Source: an uncultured Aquimarina sp. (GTDB lineage Bacteria > Bacteroidota > Bacteroidia > Flavobacteriales > Flavobacteriaceae). Taken from it: a stretch of DNA of 64,000 nt. The stretch is taken from assembly GCA_947489195.1 (NCBI GenBank), contig CANLCT010000006.1, forward strand, positions 47,694 to 111,693, given 5' to 3'. Both the position numbers and the translations under genes were made by a program. The notes beneath the pieces are model-generated. The model was not told the origin of the DNA. It worked only from the letters and a program-made list of their open reading frames with translations, and searched no databases. This document shows positions 7,934 to 17,050 of the stretch, piece after piece. How positions within the stretch are numbered: the stretch's first letter is position 1; each line of letters starts with the position of its first letter.

Positions 7934-9283
7934 ATGAAAATTATTATTGCAGGAGCTGGTGAAGTTGGTTTTCACTTAGCAAAATTACTTTCGTTTGAAT
8001 CTCAGGATATCACACTTATTGATTTAGATAAAGATGCGCTTGCTTACGCAGAAAATCATTTAGATATTCGGGCAGTAAAAGGTGATGCCACTTCAATTAG
8101 TGTGTTAAAAAACGCTAATGTGGGTAAGGCAGATCTAATCATTGCAGTTACAGGCGTTGAAACAGCTAATATTACTATTGGAGTATTAGCCAATGAATTG
8201 GGAGTTGGGCAATCTATAGCTAATATTTCAAATACTGAGTTTATAGATAATGATGAAGATATAGGATTTAAAAAATTCGGTATTGATGAGTTAATTTCGC
8301 CAGAAACATTAGCAGCTAATGAGATTAGTTTGTTGTTAAATCAATCTGCATTTGATGATACTTATCAATTTGATAATGGAGCATTAATAATGGTAGGAAC
8401 AACCCTTTCTGAGGAAGCTCCTTTTGTAGGGAAAACAGTTCAGGAGGCCGCTAAAATATTTCCAGAATTACATTTTATTCCAATTGCAATTCAGCGAATG
8501 GGAACTCAATTTACTATAATTCCCAGAGGATCAACAGAGTTTAGAGATGGTGATCAGGTGTATTTTATAACATCAAAGGGAGGGGTTGACGAGTTGTACA
8601 AATTAACTGGAAAAGAAAAAACTAAAATCAAAGATGTTATGATTTTAGGAGGAAGTAAAATTGGAGCTAAAGCAGCTAAAGATTTATGTGCAAAAAAATT
8701 CAATATAAAATTAGTTGAAAAAATGTCTGATCGAGCTTTCGATTTGGCAGATAGTTTGCCAAAGGCTTTGGTTATAAATGGCGATGGTCGAAATGTTGAA
8801 CTATTAGAAGAAGAGAATTTACATGATATGGATGCCTTTGTTGCTGTAACGGGGAATTCGGAAACAAATATTATGTCATGTCTCATTGCAAAATCTAAAG
8901 GCGTATCCAAAACCATAGCTTTAGTTGAAAATATGGATTATTTTCAGTTGTCTCACTCTATTGGAGTGGATACATTGATTAATAAAAAGCTTTTGGCTGC
9001 AAATTCGATTTTTAGGTATGTGCGTAGGGGAGAGGTGTTGGCAATGACAAAGCTGAATAATATGAATGCAGAATTGTTAGAATTTGAAGTAAAATATACT
9101 TCTAAGGTTGCTAATACGATTATTAAAGAGATTGATTTTCCACGCTCTGCAATTATAGCAGGTGTGGTTAGGGGAGAAGAAGGACTAATACCTTTAGGGG
9201 ATTTTAAAATTAAACCAGCAGATAAAGTAGTGGTTTGTTCTTTGCCAAAAGCAATTGTCGATGTAGAAAAACTTTTTGTATAG
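7934..9283 (+). CDS. trkA: Trk potassium uptake regulatory subunit TrkA
   Basis: TrkA is the cytosolic NAD-binding ring that gates the TrkH potassium channel. The 449 residues hold two RCK units, each a Rossmann RCK_N followed by RCK_C. The first has IIIAGAGEVGFHLAKLL (2-18) with acidic LIDLDKD at the end of strand 2. The second begins near residue 235 with DVMILGGSKIGAKAAKDL and KLVEKMSDR. Residues AVTGVETANI and AVTGNSETNIMSCLIAK are the matching later motifs. RCK_C domains lie near 145-225 and 375-449. The stop abuts the trkH ATG without any spacer, giving tight coupling. Confidence 0.96.
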   Translation: MKIIIAGAGEVGFHLAKLLSFESQDITLIDLDKDALAYAENHLDIRAVKGDATSISVLKNANVGKADLIIAVTGVETANITIGVLANELGVGQSIANISNTEFIDNDEDIGFKKFGIDELISPETLAANEISLLLNQSAFDDTYQFDNGALIMVGTTLSEEAPFVGKTVQEAAKIFPELHFIPIAIQRMGTQFTIIPRGSTEFRDGDQVYFITSKGGVDELYKLTGKEKTKIKDVMILGGSKIGAKAAKDLCAKKFNIKLVEKMSDRAFDLADSLPKALVINGDGRNVELLEEENLHDMDAFVAVTGNSETNIMSCLIAKSKGVSKTIALVENMDYFQLSHSIGVDTLINKKLLAANSIFRYVRRGEVLAMTKLNNMNAELLEFEVKYTSKVANTIIKEIDFPRSAIIAGVVRGEEGLIPLGDFKIKPADKVVVCSLPKAIVDVEKLFV

Positions 9284-10780
9284 ATGCCAAAGTTAAATTA
9301 CAAAATCATAATATATATCATGGGACTGCTGTTGGTATGTAACGGGGGTTTTATGTTATTAGCTACTTTAGTTAGCTTTTTATATCACGATGGAGTAACC
9401 ATAAAAATGGCTTTGGCAGCGATGCTAACTATTTTTACAGGATTGAGTTTTATGTTTTTTACGCGTGAGCATCAAAAAGATTTAGGAAAGCGTGAAGGTT
9501 ATATAGTAGTTACTTTTGGTTGGGTGTTTATGTCTTTTAGTGGTACACTACCTTATTTGTTTTCTGAATCTATACCTTATTTTACAAATGCATTTTTTGA
9601 AACCATGTCGGGCTATACTACCACAGGGGCCTCTATTTTAGATGATATTGAGATCATGCCTAAAGGGATTTTGTTTTGGCGAAGTCTTACTCATTGGATT
9701 GGAGGTATGGGAATCATTGTATTGGCTATAGCTATTTTACCTTTGTTAGGTATAGGAGGGATGCAGTTGTTTTCTGCAGAAGCTCCAGGTCCTAGTGCAG
9801 ATAAATTACATCCAAGGATAACAGATACGGCAAAGCGTTTGTGGTTAATTTATGTAGGCTATACCATTGCCGAAACTATATTACTAAAGCTGGCAGGGAT
9901 GAATTTTTTTGATGCGATTAACCATGCCATGAGTACCTTGTCTACAGGTGGTTTTTCAACAAAAAATGCTAGTGCAGCGCATTGGAATGATAATCCTGTA
10001 ATACAATGGATTATTATCTTATTTATGTTCTTGGCAGGAGCAAATTTTGTATTAAGTTATTTTGCCTTTAAAGGAAGGGTTCAAAAAGTGCTACACGATG
10101 AAGAGTTTAGGTATTACGCAAGTTATGTATTAGGTTTTTCGGTAATAGTAGCTTTGTTTATATATTTTCAAGCGGATCCAGCAAATTCAACTATAGATCA
10201 TCCAATGGTTTGGGGTAAAGCTGAAAGTTCATTTAGACATGCTATTTTTCAAGTATTGGCAGTAGTAACTACAACAGGTTTTGTTAGTGCCGATTATACG
10301 ATGTGGACACCCTTTTTAACGGTATTGTTTTTTGGGTTAATGTTTTCTGGCGGTTCGGCAGGATCTACCTCCGGTGGTATAAAAGTAGTAAGGCATATTA
10401 TAACTATAAAAAACGGCTTTTTGGAGTTTAAAAGAACATTACATCCTAATGCAGTATTGCCTGTTAGGTATAATACAAGAGCTGTTACACGCGAAATTGT
10501 ATTTACCATACTTGGTTTCTTTATTTTGTATATGTTATCGTTTATAATAGGAGCGTTAGTTTTTGGATTAATGGGATTGGATTTTCAAACAGCTATCGGA
10601 GGTGCTGCTACTTCTTTAGGGAATGTAGGTCCGGGATTGGGGCAGTTAAGTCCAGTAAATAATTTTAATTCATTGCCCGACGTAGGTAAATGGTGGTGTT
10701 CTTTTTTAATGCTAATTGGTCGTTTGGAACTGTTTACTGTTTTAATTTTATTTACTCCATTCTTTTGGAGAAATAGATAA
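9284..10780 (+). CDS. trkH: Trk/Ktr potassium transporter membrane subunit TrkH
   Basis: TrkH is the potassium-conducting inner-membrane subunit. The 498-residue protein has about ten to twelve hydrophobic segments in four MPM (membrane-pore-membrane) repeats. Selectivity-filter stretches are visible: TMSGYTTTGASIL in repeat 1, AMSTLSTGGFSTKN in repeat 2, VLAVVTTTGFVSADY in repeat 3 and ATSLGNVGPGLGQL in repeat 4, each with the key Gly. LTHWIGGMGIIVLAIAILP is the typical segment after the first pore loop, and SGGSAGSTSGGIKVVRH after the third contains conserved gating-loop glycines. It begins at the base right after the trkA stop and ends 10 bases before the YpdA-like gene, so the three form one operon. 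Confidence 0.95.
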   Translation: MPKLNYKIIIYIMGLLLVCNGGFMLLATLVSFLYHDGVTIKMALAAMLTIFTGLSFMFFTREHQKDLGKREGYIVVTFGWVFMSFSGTLPYLFSESIPYFTNAFFETMSGYTTTGASILDDIEIMPKGILFWRSLTHWIGGMGIIVLAIAILPLLGIGGMQLFSAEAPGPSADKLHPRITDTAKRLWLIYVGYTIAETILLKLAGMNFFDAINHAMSTLSTGGFSTKNASAAHWNDNPVIQWIIILFMFLAGANFVLSYFAFKGRVQKVLHDEEFRYYASYVLGFSVIVALFIYFQADPANSTIDHPMVWGKAESSFRHAIFQVLAVVTTTGFVSADYTMWTPFLTVLFFGLMFSGGSAGSTSGGIKVVRHIITIKNGFLEFKRTLHPNAVLPVRYNTRAVTREIVFTILGFFILYMLSFIIGALVFGLMGLDFQTAIGGAATSLGNVGPGLGQLSPVNNFNSLPDVGKWWCSFLMLIGRLELFTVLILFTPFFWRNR

Positions 10781-10790
10781 TTGAGATTAT

Positions 10791-11765
10791 ATGGAATCTT
10801 CAATATATGATATAATTATAATAGGTGCAGGTCCTATCGGATTATGTTGCGCCATAGAAGCACAAAAAAAAGGTTTATCGGCATTAATACTAGAAAAGGG
10901 AGTGTTAGTTAATTCTATTTATAATTTTCCGACTAATATGACTTTTTTTTCAACTTCTAAGTTGTTAGAAATAGGAGGTGTTCCTTTTATTTCTCATAAT
11001 GATAAGCCTACTCGAGCAGAAGCTTTAGAGTATTACAGAAGGGTAGCTGATACTTGGAGTTTAAATATAATTACTTTTTGCGAGGTTCAGTCGCTAAAGA
11101 GATATGCTGATACTAATTATAGTATTGAAACACCAAAAGGGAGTTTAAAAACTAAAAATATAGTAATTAGTACAGGTTTTTATGATACAGCCAAGCTGAT
11201 GAATGTTCCGGGAGAATCTTTGTCTAAGGTGAAACATTTTTACGATGATGCACATCCTTATGTAGGTAAAAAAGTATTGGTTGTAGGCGCAGCCAATTCT
11301 GCCTGTGATATAGCTTTAGAACTGTATCACAAAAATGCAGAAGTAACAATGGTAATTAGAGGAATTGAAATAAGCCCTAGAGTAAAATATTGGATTAAAC
11401 CCAATATTGAAAATAGAATTAAGGAAGGAAGTATTAAGGCTTATTTTGAAACCACTATTAAAGAAATAAAACTTAATTCCGTTTTATTACAAACTGCTGA
11501 TGGCGAAGTTGAATTAAAAAATGATTTTGTACTGGCTATGACAGGTTATCAACCCGATTATTTATTATTCAGAAAATTAGGAGTGCCAATTTCATCAAAC
11601 AGCGATAAAAAGCCTGTGCATAATTCAGAAACTTTAGAAACTGAATTGCCCAATGTTTATGTGGCAGGTGTTATTAAATCAGGGATGAAAACGAGTACTT
11701 ATTTTATAGAGAATTCTAGAGATGATGCATTTAAGATTGTGAATGCAATTTTAGCGAAAAATTAA
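10791..11765 (+). CDS. ypdA: YpdA-family FAD-dependent disulfide reductase
   Basis: The 324-residue protein resembles YpdA, the NADPH-dependent flavoenzyme proposed to reduce bacillithiol disulfide in the cytosol. The FAD dinucleotide motif is IIIIGAGPIGLCCAIEAQKKG (about 8-28), with the YpdA-type continuation SIYNFPTNMTFFSTSKLLEIGG. The NADPH motif is KVLVVGAANSACDIALELYHKNAEV (about 159-183). A second FAD motif near the C-terminus reads ETELPNVYVAGVIKSGMKTSTYFIENSRDDA. There is no CXXC as in thioredoxin reductase, as expected for YpdA. It sits 10 bases behind trkH. Bacillithiol synthesis genes (bshA/B/C) are not in the window, so the substrate is inferred from the family. Confidence 0.88.
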   Translation: MESSIYDIIIIGAGPIGLCCAIEAQKKGLSALILEKGVLVNSIYNFPTNMTFFSTSKLLEIGGVPFISHNDKPTRAEALEYYRRVADTWSLNIITFCEVQSLKRYADTNYSIETPKGSLKTKNIVISTGFYDTAKLMNVPGESLSKVKHFYDDAHPYVGKKVLVVGAANSACDIALELYHKNAEVTMVIRGIEISPRVKYWIKPNIENRIKEGSIKAYFETTIKEIKLNSVLLQTADGEVELKNDFVLAMTGYQPDYLLFRKLGVPISSNSDKKPVHNSETLETELPNVYVAGVIKSGMKTSTYFIENSRDDAFKIVNAILAKN

Positions 11766-11766
11766 T

Positions 11767-11784
11767 ATAGTGATACTATTTTTT
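11767..11784. terminator. Small hairpin terminator after ypdA
   Basis: ATAGT, loop GAT, ACTAT, followed by a short run of T. The stem is only 5 bp, so termination is plausible but weak. It lies between convergent ypdA and the small gene ending at 11783. Confidence 0.35.
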
Positions 11785-11953
11785 AGGAAGCTATTTTTTC
11801 ATCCATTGGTTCTTTGTTGCCTATGGCTTCCATATCAGTCACACTTAATATGTCTTCTAATTCTTTAATAAGTGTTCTGTTAACAACTTCTGAATCATTG
11901 CTTTCACTTGAAAAACGATTTAAATAATAGAAATGTAGGTTTGAAAAATCCAT
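11783..11953 (-). CDS. Small hypothetical protein, FYYxNRF family copy 1
   Basis: A 56-residue protein (start MDFSNLHFYYLNRF; an ATG at 11965 would add MNTI). I do not recognise a named family. It is supported as a real gene because a second small ORF 360 bases away on the same strand (12311-12463) aligns with it: both begin with Met, a short stretch, then L-x-FYYxNRF, an S/N-rich turn, an acidic helix-like segment (LIKELEDILS here, YLKEIEQIRQ there), and both end in Ala-Ser. The proteins are acidic and probably cytosolic, with no signal or membrane segment. Upstream DNA of both copies also shares a TTTACAAAAA(A)TA block. Function unknown. Confidence 0.6.
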   Translation of the reverse strand: MDFSNLHFYYLNRFSSESNDSEVVNRTLIKELEDILSVTDMEAIGNKEPMDEKIAS

Positions 11954-12310
11954 AATTGTATTCATTTGAATGTTGTAGTATTAAATTTACAAAAAATACA
12001 CATATAAACTAATAAAAAAGCAAATAAAAGGGTGAAATACGTATTTGTATAAGTATTTTAGGTGTTTTAATGACTAAAACGTTTTTTTTGTAAGTATGTT
12101 ATTACATTGAAATTAGAGGTCTATAAATAGCATTGTATTTATTAAGTTGATTTAGGGGAGTAAAACATAATTTAAAAACCAGTTATATAATTGATTTTAA
12201 ATCAGATTAATGGAAATAAGTTGAAGAGAAGCTTGCAGAAATAAAGTTTTAAGGAAATACCACAGAGCATTAAAGAGATCAAGTATATAGTTTTTAATGT
12301 ATGTGCTAAA
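11954..12310. other. Spacer between the two small paralogues
   Basis: AT-rich sequence with no convincing ORF. The block TTTACAAAAAATA with CACAT just after, about 35 bases upstream of copy 1, recurs in near-identical form upstream of copy 2. I see no clear terminator for copy 2. Confidence 0.5.
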
Positions 12311-12463
12311 TTAAGAAGCCATTTTTTTATCTTCTTCAGCGTCTTCTATATCATCTAAATTGGCCTCTTGTCTAATTTGTTCAATTTCTTTTAAATACTC
12401 AGAGTTTTCTTTTTTAGAAAAAAAACGATTTTGATAATAAAAAATGAGATCTTTTAAATTCAT
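12311..12463 (-). CDS. Small hypothetical protein, FYYxNRF family copy 2
   Basis: A 50-residue ORF from ATG 12463 to TAA 12311, below the usual length cut-off. It begins MNLKDLIFYYQNRFFSKKE, continues with an acidic, probably helical tract (YLKEIEQIRQEANLDDIED) and ends KKMAS. The N-terminal alignment with the 56-residue protein at 11783-11953 (L-x-FYYxNRF at the same distance from Met, and a shared C-terminal Ala-Ser) argues that this is a genuine gene duplicated in tandem. On the minus strand TATTTTTG (12500-12493) could be its -7 box, though no -33 is seen. Function unknown. Confidence 0.6.
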   Translation of the reverse strand: MNLKDLIFYYQNRFFSKKENSEYLKEIEQIRQEANLDDIEDAEEDKKMAS

Positions 12464-12870
12464 AAGTAATCTTTTTAGTAAGAATCAGTTTACAAAAATA
12501 ACACATTTAGGTCTATAAATGATTTTTTAATTCGTTTTTATGCAATAAAAATCGCTTAAGTGTATTTTTTGGAGCTTTTTTGATTAGTTAAATGAGGTAA
12601 TGTAATGTGTTAAATTTTTTGTTAAAAAAACGATAAGTGCTTTGTTTTGTTTGTTTTATATTGGGTTTAATACGATTTACTGATAATAACTTCGTATTAA
12701 TAGGTTGATTTATTTTTCGTTAGTCTAAGGCAAAAAAATTAGCTACGGTTGTTTTTTTTTAACGCTAGAATCGTAAAAAAGAAACAGCATATATGCGAAA
12801 TTTTTGTTAGTAAATCGTATAAGTTTGACCTTTTATTACTGTTGAATTTATGATTGTAATTTCTATCGCA
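12464..12870. other. Non-coding spacer upstream of small paralogue
   Basis: Over 400 AT-rich bases between the small gene and the metK terminator. No ORF with coding character or RNA gene was seen. A possible -7 box (minus strand TATTTTTG, 12493-12500) is the only signal. Confidence 0.5.
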
Positions 12871-12906
12871 AAAAAAATCTCTAAAAGATGTTTTCTTTTA
12901 GAGATT
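12871..12906 (-). terminator. Terminator of metK
   Basis: A 13-bp perfect stem AATCTCTAAAAGA / TCTTTTAGAGATT with a 4-nt loop, followed on the minus strand by a run of T. It lies about 45 bases past the metK stop. Confidence 0.88.
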
Positions 12907-12949
12907 AAGTAAATGAATATTTTTAGTTCTTTAATAAATAATTTTTACA

Positions 12950-14203
12950 TTAAAGATCAAAAGCTTTTTTTACTTTAGTTACGTAATCAAGTTTTTCCCA
13001 AGTAAATAATTCAACTTCGGTGGTAACGGTATTTCCATCAGGTTGAGAAAAAGTTTTGGAAACAGTTTCATTTTTGCGTCCCATATGTCCATAGGCAGCT
13101 GTTTCGCTGTAAATAGGATTACGTAATTTAAGGCGATTTTCAATAGCGGCAGGTCGCATATCAAATAATTCAGAAACTATTTCTGCAATTTTTCCATCCG
13201 TTAAATTTACTTTAGCAGTGCCATAAGTATCTACAAATATACCCATTGGCTCTACAACTCCAATTGCGTATGAAACTTGCACTAAAACTTCGTCGGCAAC
13301 ACCAGCGGCAACTAAGTTTTTTGCAATATGGCGAGTAGCATAAGCGGCAGAACGGTCTACTTTACTAGGATCTTTACCAGAAAAAGCACCACCACCATGA
13401 GCTCCTTTTCCACCATAAGTGTCAACAATAATTTTACGACCGGTTAAACCAGCATCTCCATGTGGTCCACCAATAACAAATTTTCCTGTTGGGTTAATAT
13501 GGTATTTAATATCATCATTAAATAAAGCGGCTAAATTAGCAGGAAGCGTAGCTTGTACTCTAGGAATAAGAATTTCTACAATATCTTTTCTAATTTTTGC
13601 TAGCATAGCATCATCTTCATCAAAGTCATCGTGTTGCGTAGAAACTACAATAGCATCAATGCGTTGTGGTACATTGTCGTCACTATACTCAATGGTAACT
13701 TGTGCTTTCGCATCGGGTCTTAAATATGGAATTGCATCTGCTTCTCTACGTAAATTACCTAATTCAATAAGTAGTTTATGTGAAAGATCAAGTGCTAAGG
13801 GCATAAAGTTTTCGGTTTCGCGTGTTGCATAACCAAACATCATACCTTGGTCACCAGCGCCTTGTTCTTCTTTGGTGGCTCTATCAACACCTCTATTAAT
13901 GTCTTCACTTTGTTCATGAATAGCAGAAAGTACACCACAAGAGTTTCCGTCAAACATATATTCACCTTTAGTATAACCAATCTTATTAATGGTTTCACGA
14001 GCAATTTTTTGTACGTCTAAATAGGTACTTGACTTAACTTCTCCTGCTAAAACTACTTGACCAGTGGTAACTAAAGTTTCACATGCTACTTTTGATTCTG
14101 GATCAAAAGCTAAAAAGTTATCAATTAAAGCATCGCTGATTTGATCGGCAATCTTATCTGGATGACCTTCTGATACGCTTTCCGAGGTAAATAAATATGA
14201 CAT
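12950..14203 (-). CDS. metK: S-adenosylmethionine synthetase
   Basis: MetK makes SAM from methionine and ATP. The 417-residue protein shows the full signature set: [21 protein letters not shown] (methionine/ATP site), [33 protein letters not shown] (flexible loop region), [21 protein letters not shown] (ATP-binding [13 protein letters not shown]) and [29 protein letters not shown]. It is slightly longer than the E. coli enzyme (384) owing to inserts such as the [17 protein letters not shown] stretch, typical of Bacteroidota. It is monocistronic, with its own terminator. Its product is the ligand of the riboswitch at 18.6 kb. Confidence 0.97.
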   Translation of the reverse strand: MSYLFTSESVSEGHPDKIADQISDALIDNFLAFDPESKVACETLVTTGQVVLAGEVKSSTYLDVQKIARETINKIGYTKGEYMFDGNSCGVLSAIHEQSEDINRGVDRATKEEQGAGDQGMMFGYATRETENFMPLALDLSHKLLIELGNLRREADAIPYLRPDAKAQVTIEYSDDNVPQRIDAIVVSTQHDDFDEDDAMLAKIRKDIVEILIPRVQATLPANLAALFNDDIKYHINPTGKFVIGGPHGDAGLTGRKIIVDTYGGKGAHGGGAFSGKDPSKVDRSAAYATRHIAKNLVAAGVADEVLVQVSYAIGVVEPMGIFVDTYGTAKVNLTDGKIAEIVSELFDMRPAAIENRLKLRNPIYSETAAYGHMGRKNETVSKTFSQPDGNTVTTEVELFTWEKLDYVTKVKKAFDL

Positions 14204-14473
14204 TCTTTACTGTTTTTTTCCACAAAGTGGAGTTTAATTTTTAAGTTTTACTTAAAATCTATTACGTTGTTTTAATTTTCCTCTCTGTGTTTTAGAGGTA
14301 ATTTTAAAGAGTTAGATAAGACGAAATATACGAAAGAAGTTTACACTGGCTTTAGCATATTTTTAGTGAGTATCACTAAGGGTTGCAATCAGTCAAATCT
14401 ATCCCTTAAAATTGAAGTGCAAATTTAAAAGATAAACTTTAAACCTACACCTCTTTATGTCTTTTTTTTAATT

Positions 14474-15481
14474 TTATGCTTTTAATACAACACGGTATCT
14501 GGCATTTCCATCTCGTAAATGTTGAATGGCTTTATTTATTTCCTTCATGTCAAAGGCTTCTACCGTAGGATAAATATTATGACGGACACTAAAATCTAAC
14601 ATTGTTTTAATGGCAGAAGGACTTCCTGTTGGGCTTCCACCTAAGGTTTTTTCACCACCAATTAAAGTAAAAGCAGGTATTTGCATAGGCTCTAGTGATG
14701 CGCCTACAACATGTAATTTGCCCTTTGGTGCAAGTGTTTGTAAATAGGCATTCCAGTCTAAGCTTACATTTACAGTACTAATTATAAAATCTAAACTTCC
14801 AGCTATAGTTTCAAGTTCTTCAGGTTTTCTTGAATTTATTACCTTGGTAGCTCCCATAGCTAATATGTCATCCTTTTTGTTTTCTGAAGATGAAAAAGCA
14901 ATTACTTCGCACCCCCATTTATTTAAAAATTTTAAAGCTAAATGCCCTAAACCGCCAATACCTATAACACCTACTTTGTCAGTTGGTTTTACTTCTGAAA
15001 TTAAAATCGGATTAAAAACGGTAATTCCACCACAGAGTAAAGGACCCGCTTTTTCTAAGTTTATACCTTTTGGTAAAACGATGGTCCAAGACCAATGGGC
15101 ACGTACCTGATCGGAAAAGCCACCATGTCTTCCTACAATAGTTGCTTGAACATTGCTGCAAAGATGTTGAGAACCTTGCATACAAGAACTGCAATGCATG
15201 CACGAAGAAGCGCTCCAGCCTACACCTACATAATCTCCTACCTTTATACCTTTAGCATGACTACCCACGGCGGTGACTTGGCCTATAATTTCATGCCCTC
15301 CAACTAGCGGATATTGAGACATTCCCCAGGAATTATCAATCATACTTATATCAGAGTGGCAAACACCACAATACAATACTTTAACATCCACCTCTTCATT
15401 TCCAATTTCTGGTAGTTCATAAGTATAAGGAACTAATTTTTCACCACTATTTATAGTAGCGTATGCATTTACTGTTGACAT
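14474..15481 (-). CDS. Zinc-dependent NAD(P) alcohol dehydrogenase (YahK/CAD type)
   Basis: A medium-chain dehydrogenase that interconverts aldehydes and alcohols, most like the NADP-dependent cinnamyl-alcohol dehydrogenase/YahK group. The catalytic zinc site is VLYCGVCHSDISMIDN with GGHEIIGQVTAVG. The structural zinc lobe is the four-cysteine CMHCSSCMQGSQHLC; the nucleotide-binding motif is VGVIGIGGLGHLALKFLNKWG. GRHGGFSDQVRAHWSW and PLLCGGITVFNP are group signatures. I chose the second Met (MSTVNAYATINSGEKLVPY), which matches the usual N-terminus; an upstream ATG at 15502 would add MLIKIKH. The physiological substrate cannot be told, and the gene appears monocistronic. Confidence 0.9.
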   Translation of the reverse strand: MSTVNAYATINSGEKLVPYTYELPEIGNEEVDVKVLYCGVCHSDISMIDNSWGMSQYPLVGGHEIIGQVTAVGSHAKGIKVGDYVGVGWSASSCMHCSSCMQGSQHLCSNVQATIVGRHGGFSDQVRAHWSWTIVLPKGINLEKAGPLLCGGITVFNPILISEVKPTDKVGVIGIGGLGHLALKFLNKWGCEVIAFSSSENKKDDILAMGATKVINSRKPEELETIAGSLDFIISTVNVSLDWNAYLQTLAPKGKLHVVGASLEPMQIPAFTLIGGEKTLGGSPTGSPSAIKTMLDFSVRHNIYPTVEAFDMKEINKAIQHLRDGNARYRVVLKA

Positions 15482-15733
15482 GTGCTTAATTTTAATTAAC
15501 ATCTAAGTTAAAAGTGTAGTTAGCATACATGTGTTAATGGAATGATAAACTTTGATTAAAAATGTTAGAAAGTAAGTGCTTATACTTTGTGTAGCTTTAG
15601 TAAGAGCTATATTGTTATCGTAAAAAAATGTCAGGATTTTATTGTTTTAAAGCGCATAAATTAGCTTCTTGCACTAGCAAAATATTTGGTAATTAAACCA
15701 GATTAATGTGTGGATAATTTTGTAAATTATAAT

Positions 15734-17041
15734 ATGGATTTAACATTAAATATTCCGGATTCTGATAAACCACGAGTGGTTATTATTGGAGGAGGTTTTG
15801 GAGGAGTTTCAATAGCAAAAGAGTTGGTAACTCGTAATGATTTTCAAATTGTTTTACTGGATAGGCAAAATTATCACACATTTCAACCTTTACTTTACCA
15901 GGTATCTACCTCTTCGTTAGAGCCCGAATCTATAGCTTATCCATTGCGTAAAATTGTAAAAAAAGGGAAGAATACTTTTTTTCGTATGGCCGAAGTTTCT
16001 AATGTTGATACTTCAAAAAAAGAAATTATTACTAATATAGGATCTATTAATTATGATTATTTAGTAATTGCTACAGGAGCTAGAACTAATTTTTTCGGAA
16101 ACAAAACCATTGAACGTAATGCAATGCGAATGAAAAGTGTGCCTCAAGCACTTAAATTACGTAGTTTAATGCTCGAAAATTTGGAGCAAGCAGTAATTAC
16201 ACCCGATCCTGAATTACGAAAAGAATTATTAAATTTTGTTATTGTAGGTGCAGGACCTACTGGAGTTGAGCTTGCAGGAGGACTGGCAGAACTCAAAGCA
16301 AATGTGTTGCCAAGAGATTACCCTGATATGGATTTCTCAGAAATGGAAATTCATGTAATTGAAAGTGCCGATAGAATATTACCACCTATGAGCCCGGTGG
16401 CAAGTAAAAATGCAGAAAAGTTTTTGCGAAAATTAGGAGTGCATTTACACTTAAATACGTTCGTAACTAATTATGAAAATCATTTAGTAGAAACCAATAC
16501 GGATTTAAAACTTAAAGCAGCTACTTTTGTATGGTCGGCTGGAGTTACCGGAGCACCTATTGAAGGTATAAATGGAGAGGCATTAATTGAAAGAGCGAAT
16601 CGTTATAAAGTGAATGCGTTTAATCAGGTTGCAGGTTTTGATGATGTATTTGCTATTGGTGATATTGCTTTAATGAAAACTGAAGAGTATGAGCGTGGGC
16701 ATCCAATGGTGGCACAACCCGCAATTCAGCAAGGAAAGCATTTAGCTAAAAATTTATTAGCATTACATAAAGGGAAAGCGTTACAGGTATTTAAGTATTT
16801 TGATAAAGGTTCTATGGCTACTATTGGTCGTAATAAAGCCGTTGTTGATATTAATAAATTACGTTTTGGAGGCTTTTTTGCTTGGTTTATTTGGATGTTT
16901 GTTCACCTAATCTTTTTGGTAGGTTTCCGTAACAAAGTTGTCACACTATTTAATTGGGTGTATAATTATATTAATTTTGATAAAGCATCACGACTAATTA
17001 TTACGCCTTTTAAGGCAAAGGAAGATACGGATGTGGTGTAG
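15734..17041 (+). CDS. ndh: Type II NADH:quinone oxidoreductase (NDH-2)
   Basis: A non-proton-pumping, FAD-containing NADH dehydrogenase that passes electrons to menaquinone at the inner membrane face. The FAD motif is VVIIGGGFGGVSIAKEL and the NADH motif FVIVGAGPTGVELAGGLAELK. LLYQVSTSSLEPESIAYPLR (quinone-site AQxAxQ region equivalents), TFVWSAGVTGAPI, VFAIGDIALM and MVAQPAIQQGKHLAKNLLAL are all typical. The C-terminus carries a hydrophobic anchoring hairpin (FGGFFAWFIWMFVHLIFLVGF) as in membrane-bound NDH-2. I prefer ATG 15734 (MDLTLNIPDSDKPRVV); the longer frame begins with GTG at 15710. It stands alone and ends 9 bases from the convergent gene. Confidence 0.93.
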   Translation: MDLTLNIPDSDKPRVVIIGGGFGGVSIAKELVTRNDFQIVLLDRQNYHTFQPLLYQVSTSSLEPESIAYPLRKIVKKGKNTFFRMAEVSNVDTSKKEIITNIGSINYDYLVIATGARTNFFGNKTIERNAMRMKSVPQALKLRSLMLENLEQAVITPDPELRKELLNFVIVGAGPTGVELAGGLAELKANVLPRDYPDMDFSEMEIHVIESADRILPPMSPVASKNAEKFLRKLGVHLHLNTFVTNYENHLVETNTDLKLKAATFVWSAGVTGAPIEGINGEALIERANRYKVNAFNQVAGFDDVFAIGDIALMKTEEYERGHPMVAQPAIQQGKHLAKNLLALHKGKALQVFKYFDKGSMATIGRNKAVVDINKLRFGGFFAWFIWMFVHLIFLVGFRNKVVTLFNWVYNYINFDKASRLIITPFKAKEDTDVV

Positions 17042-17050
17042 TTTTTTTTA

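Noticed and set aside
13419..13832. 137-codon open frame antisense to metK
   Set aside because: Lies opposite the conserved metK core and has no independent support.
15660..15700. TATTTGG before the NDH-2 gene as a -7 promoter box
   Set aside because: It lacks the two-base spacer of TANNTTTG, so it is not a proper match.
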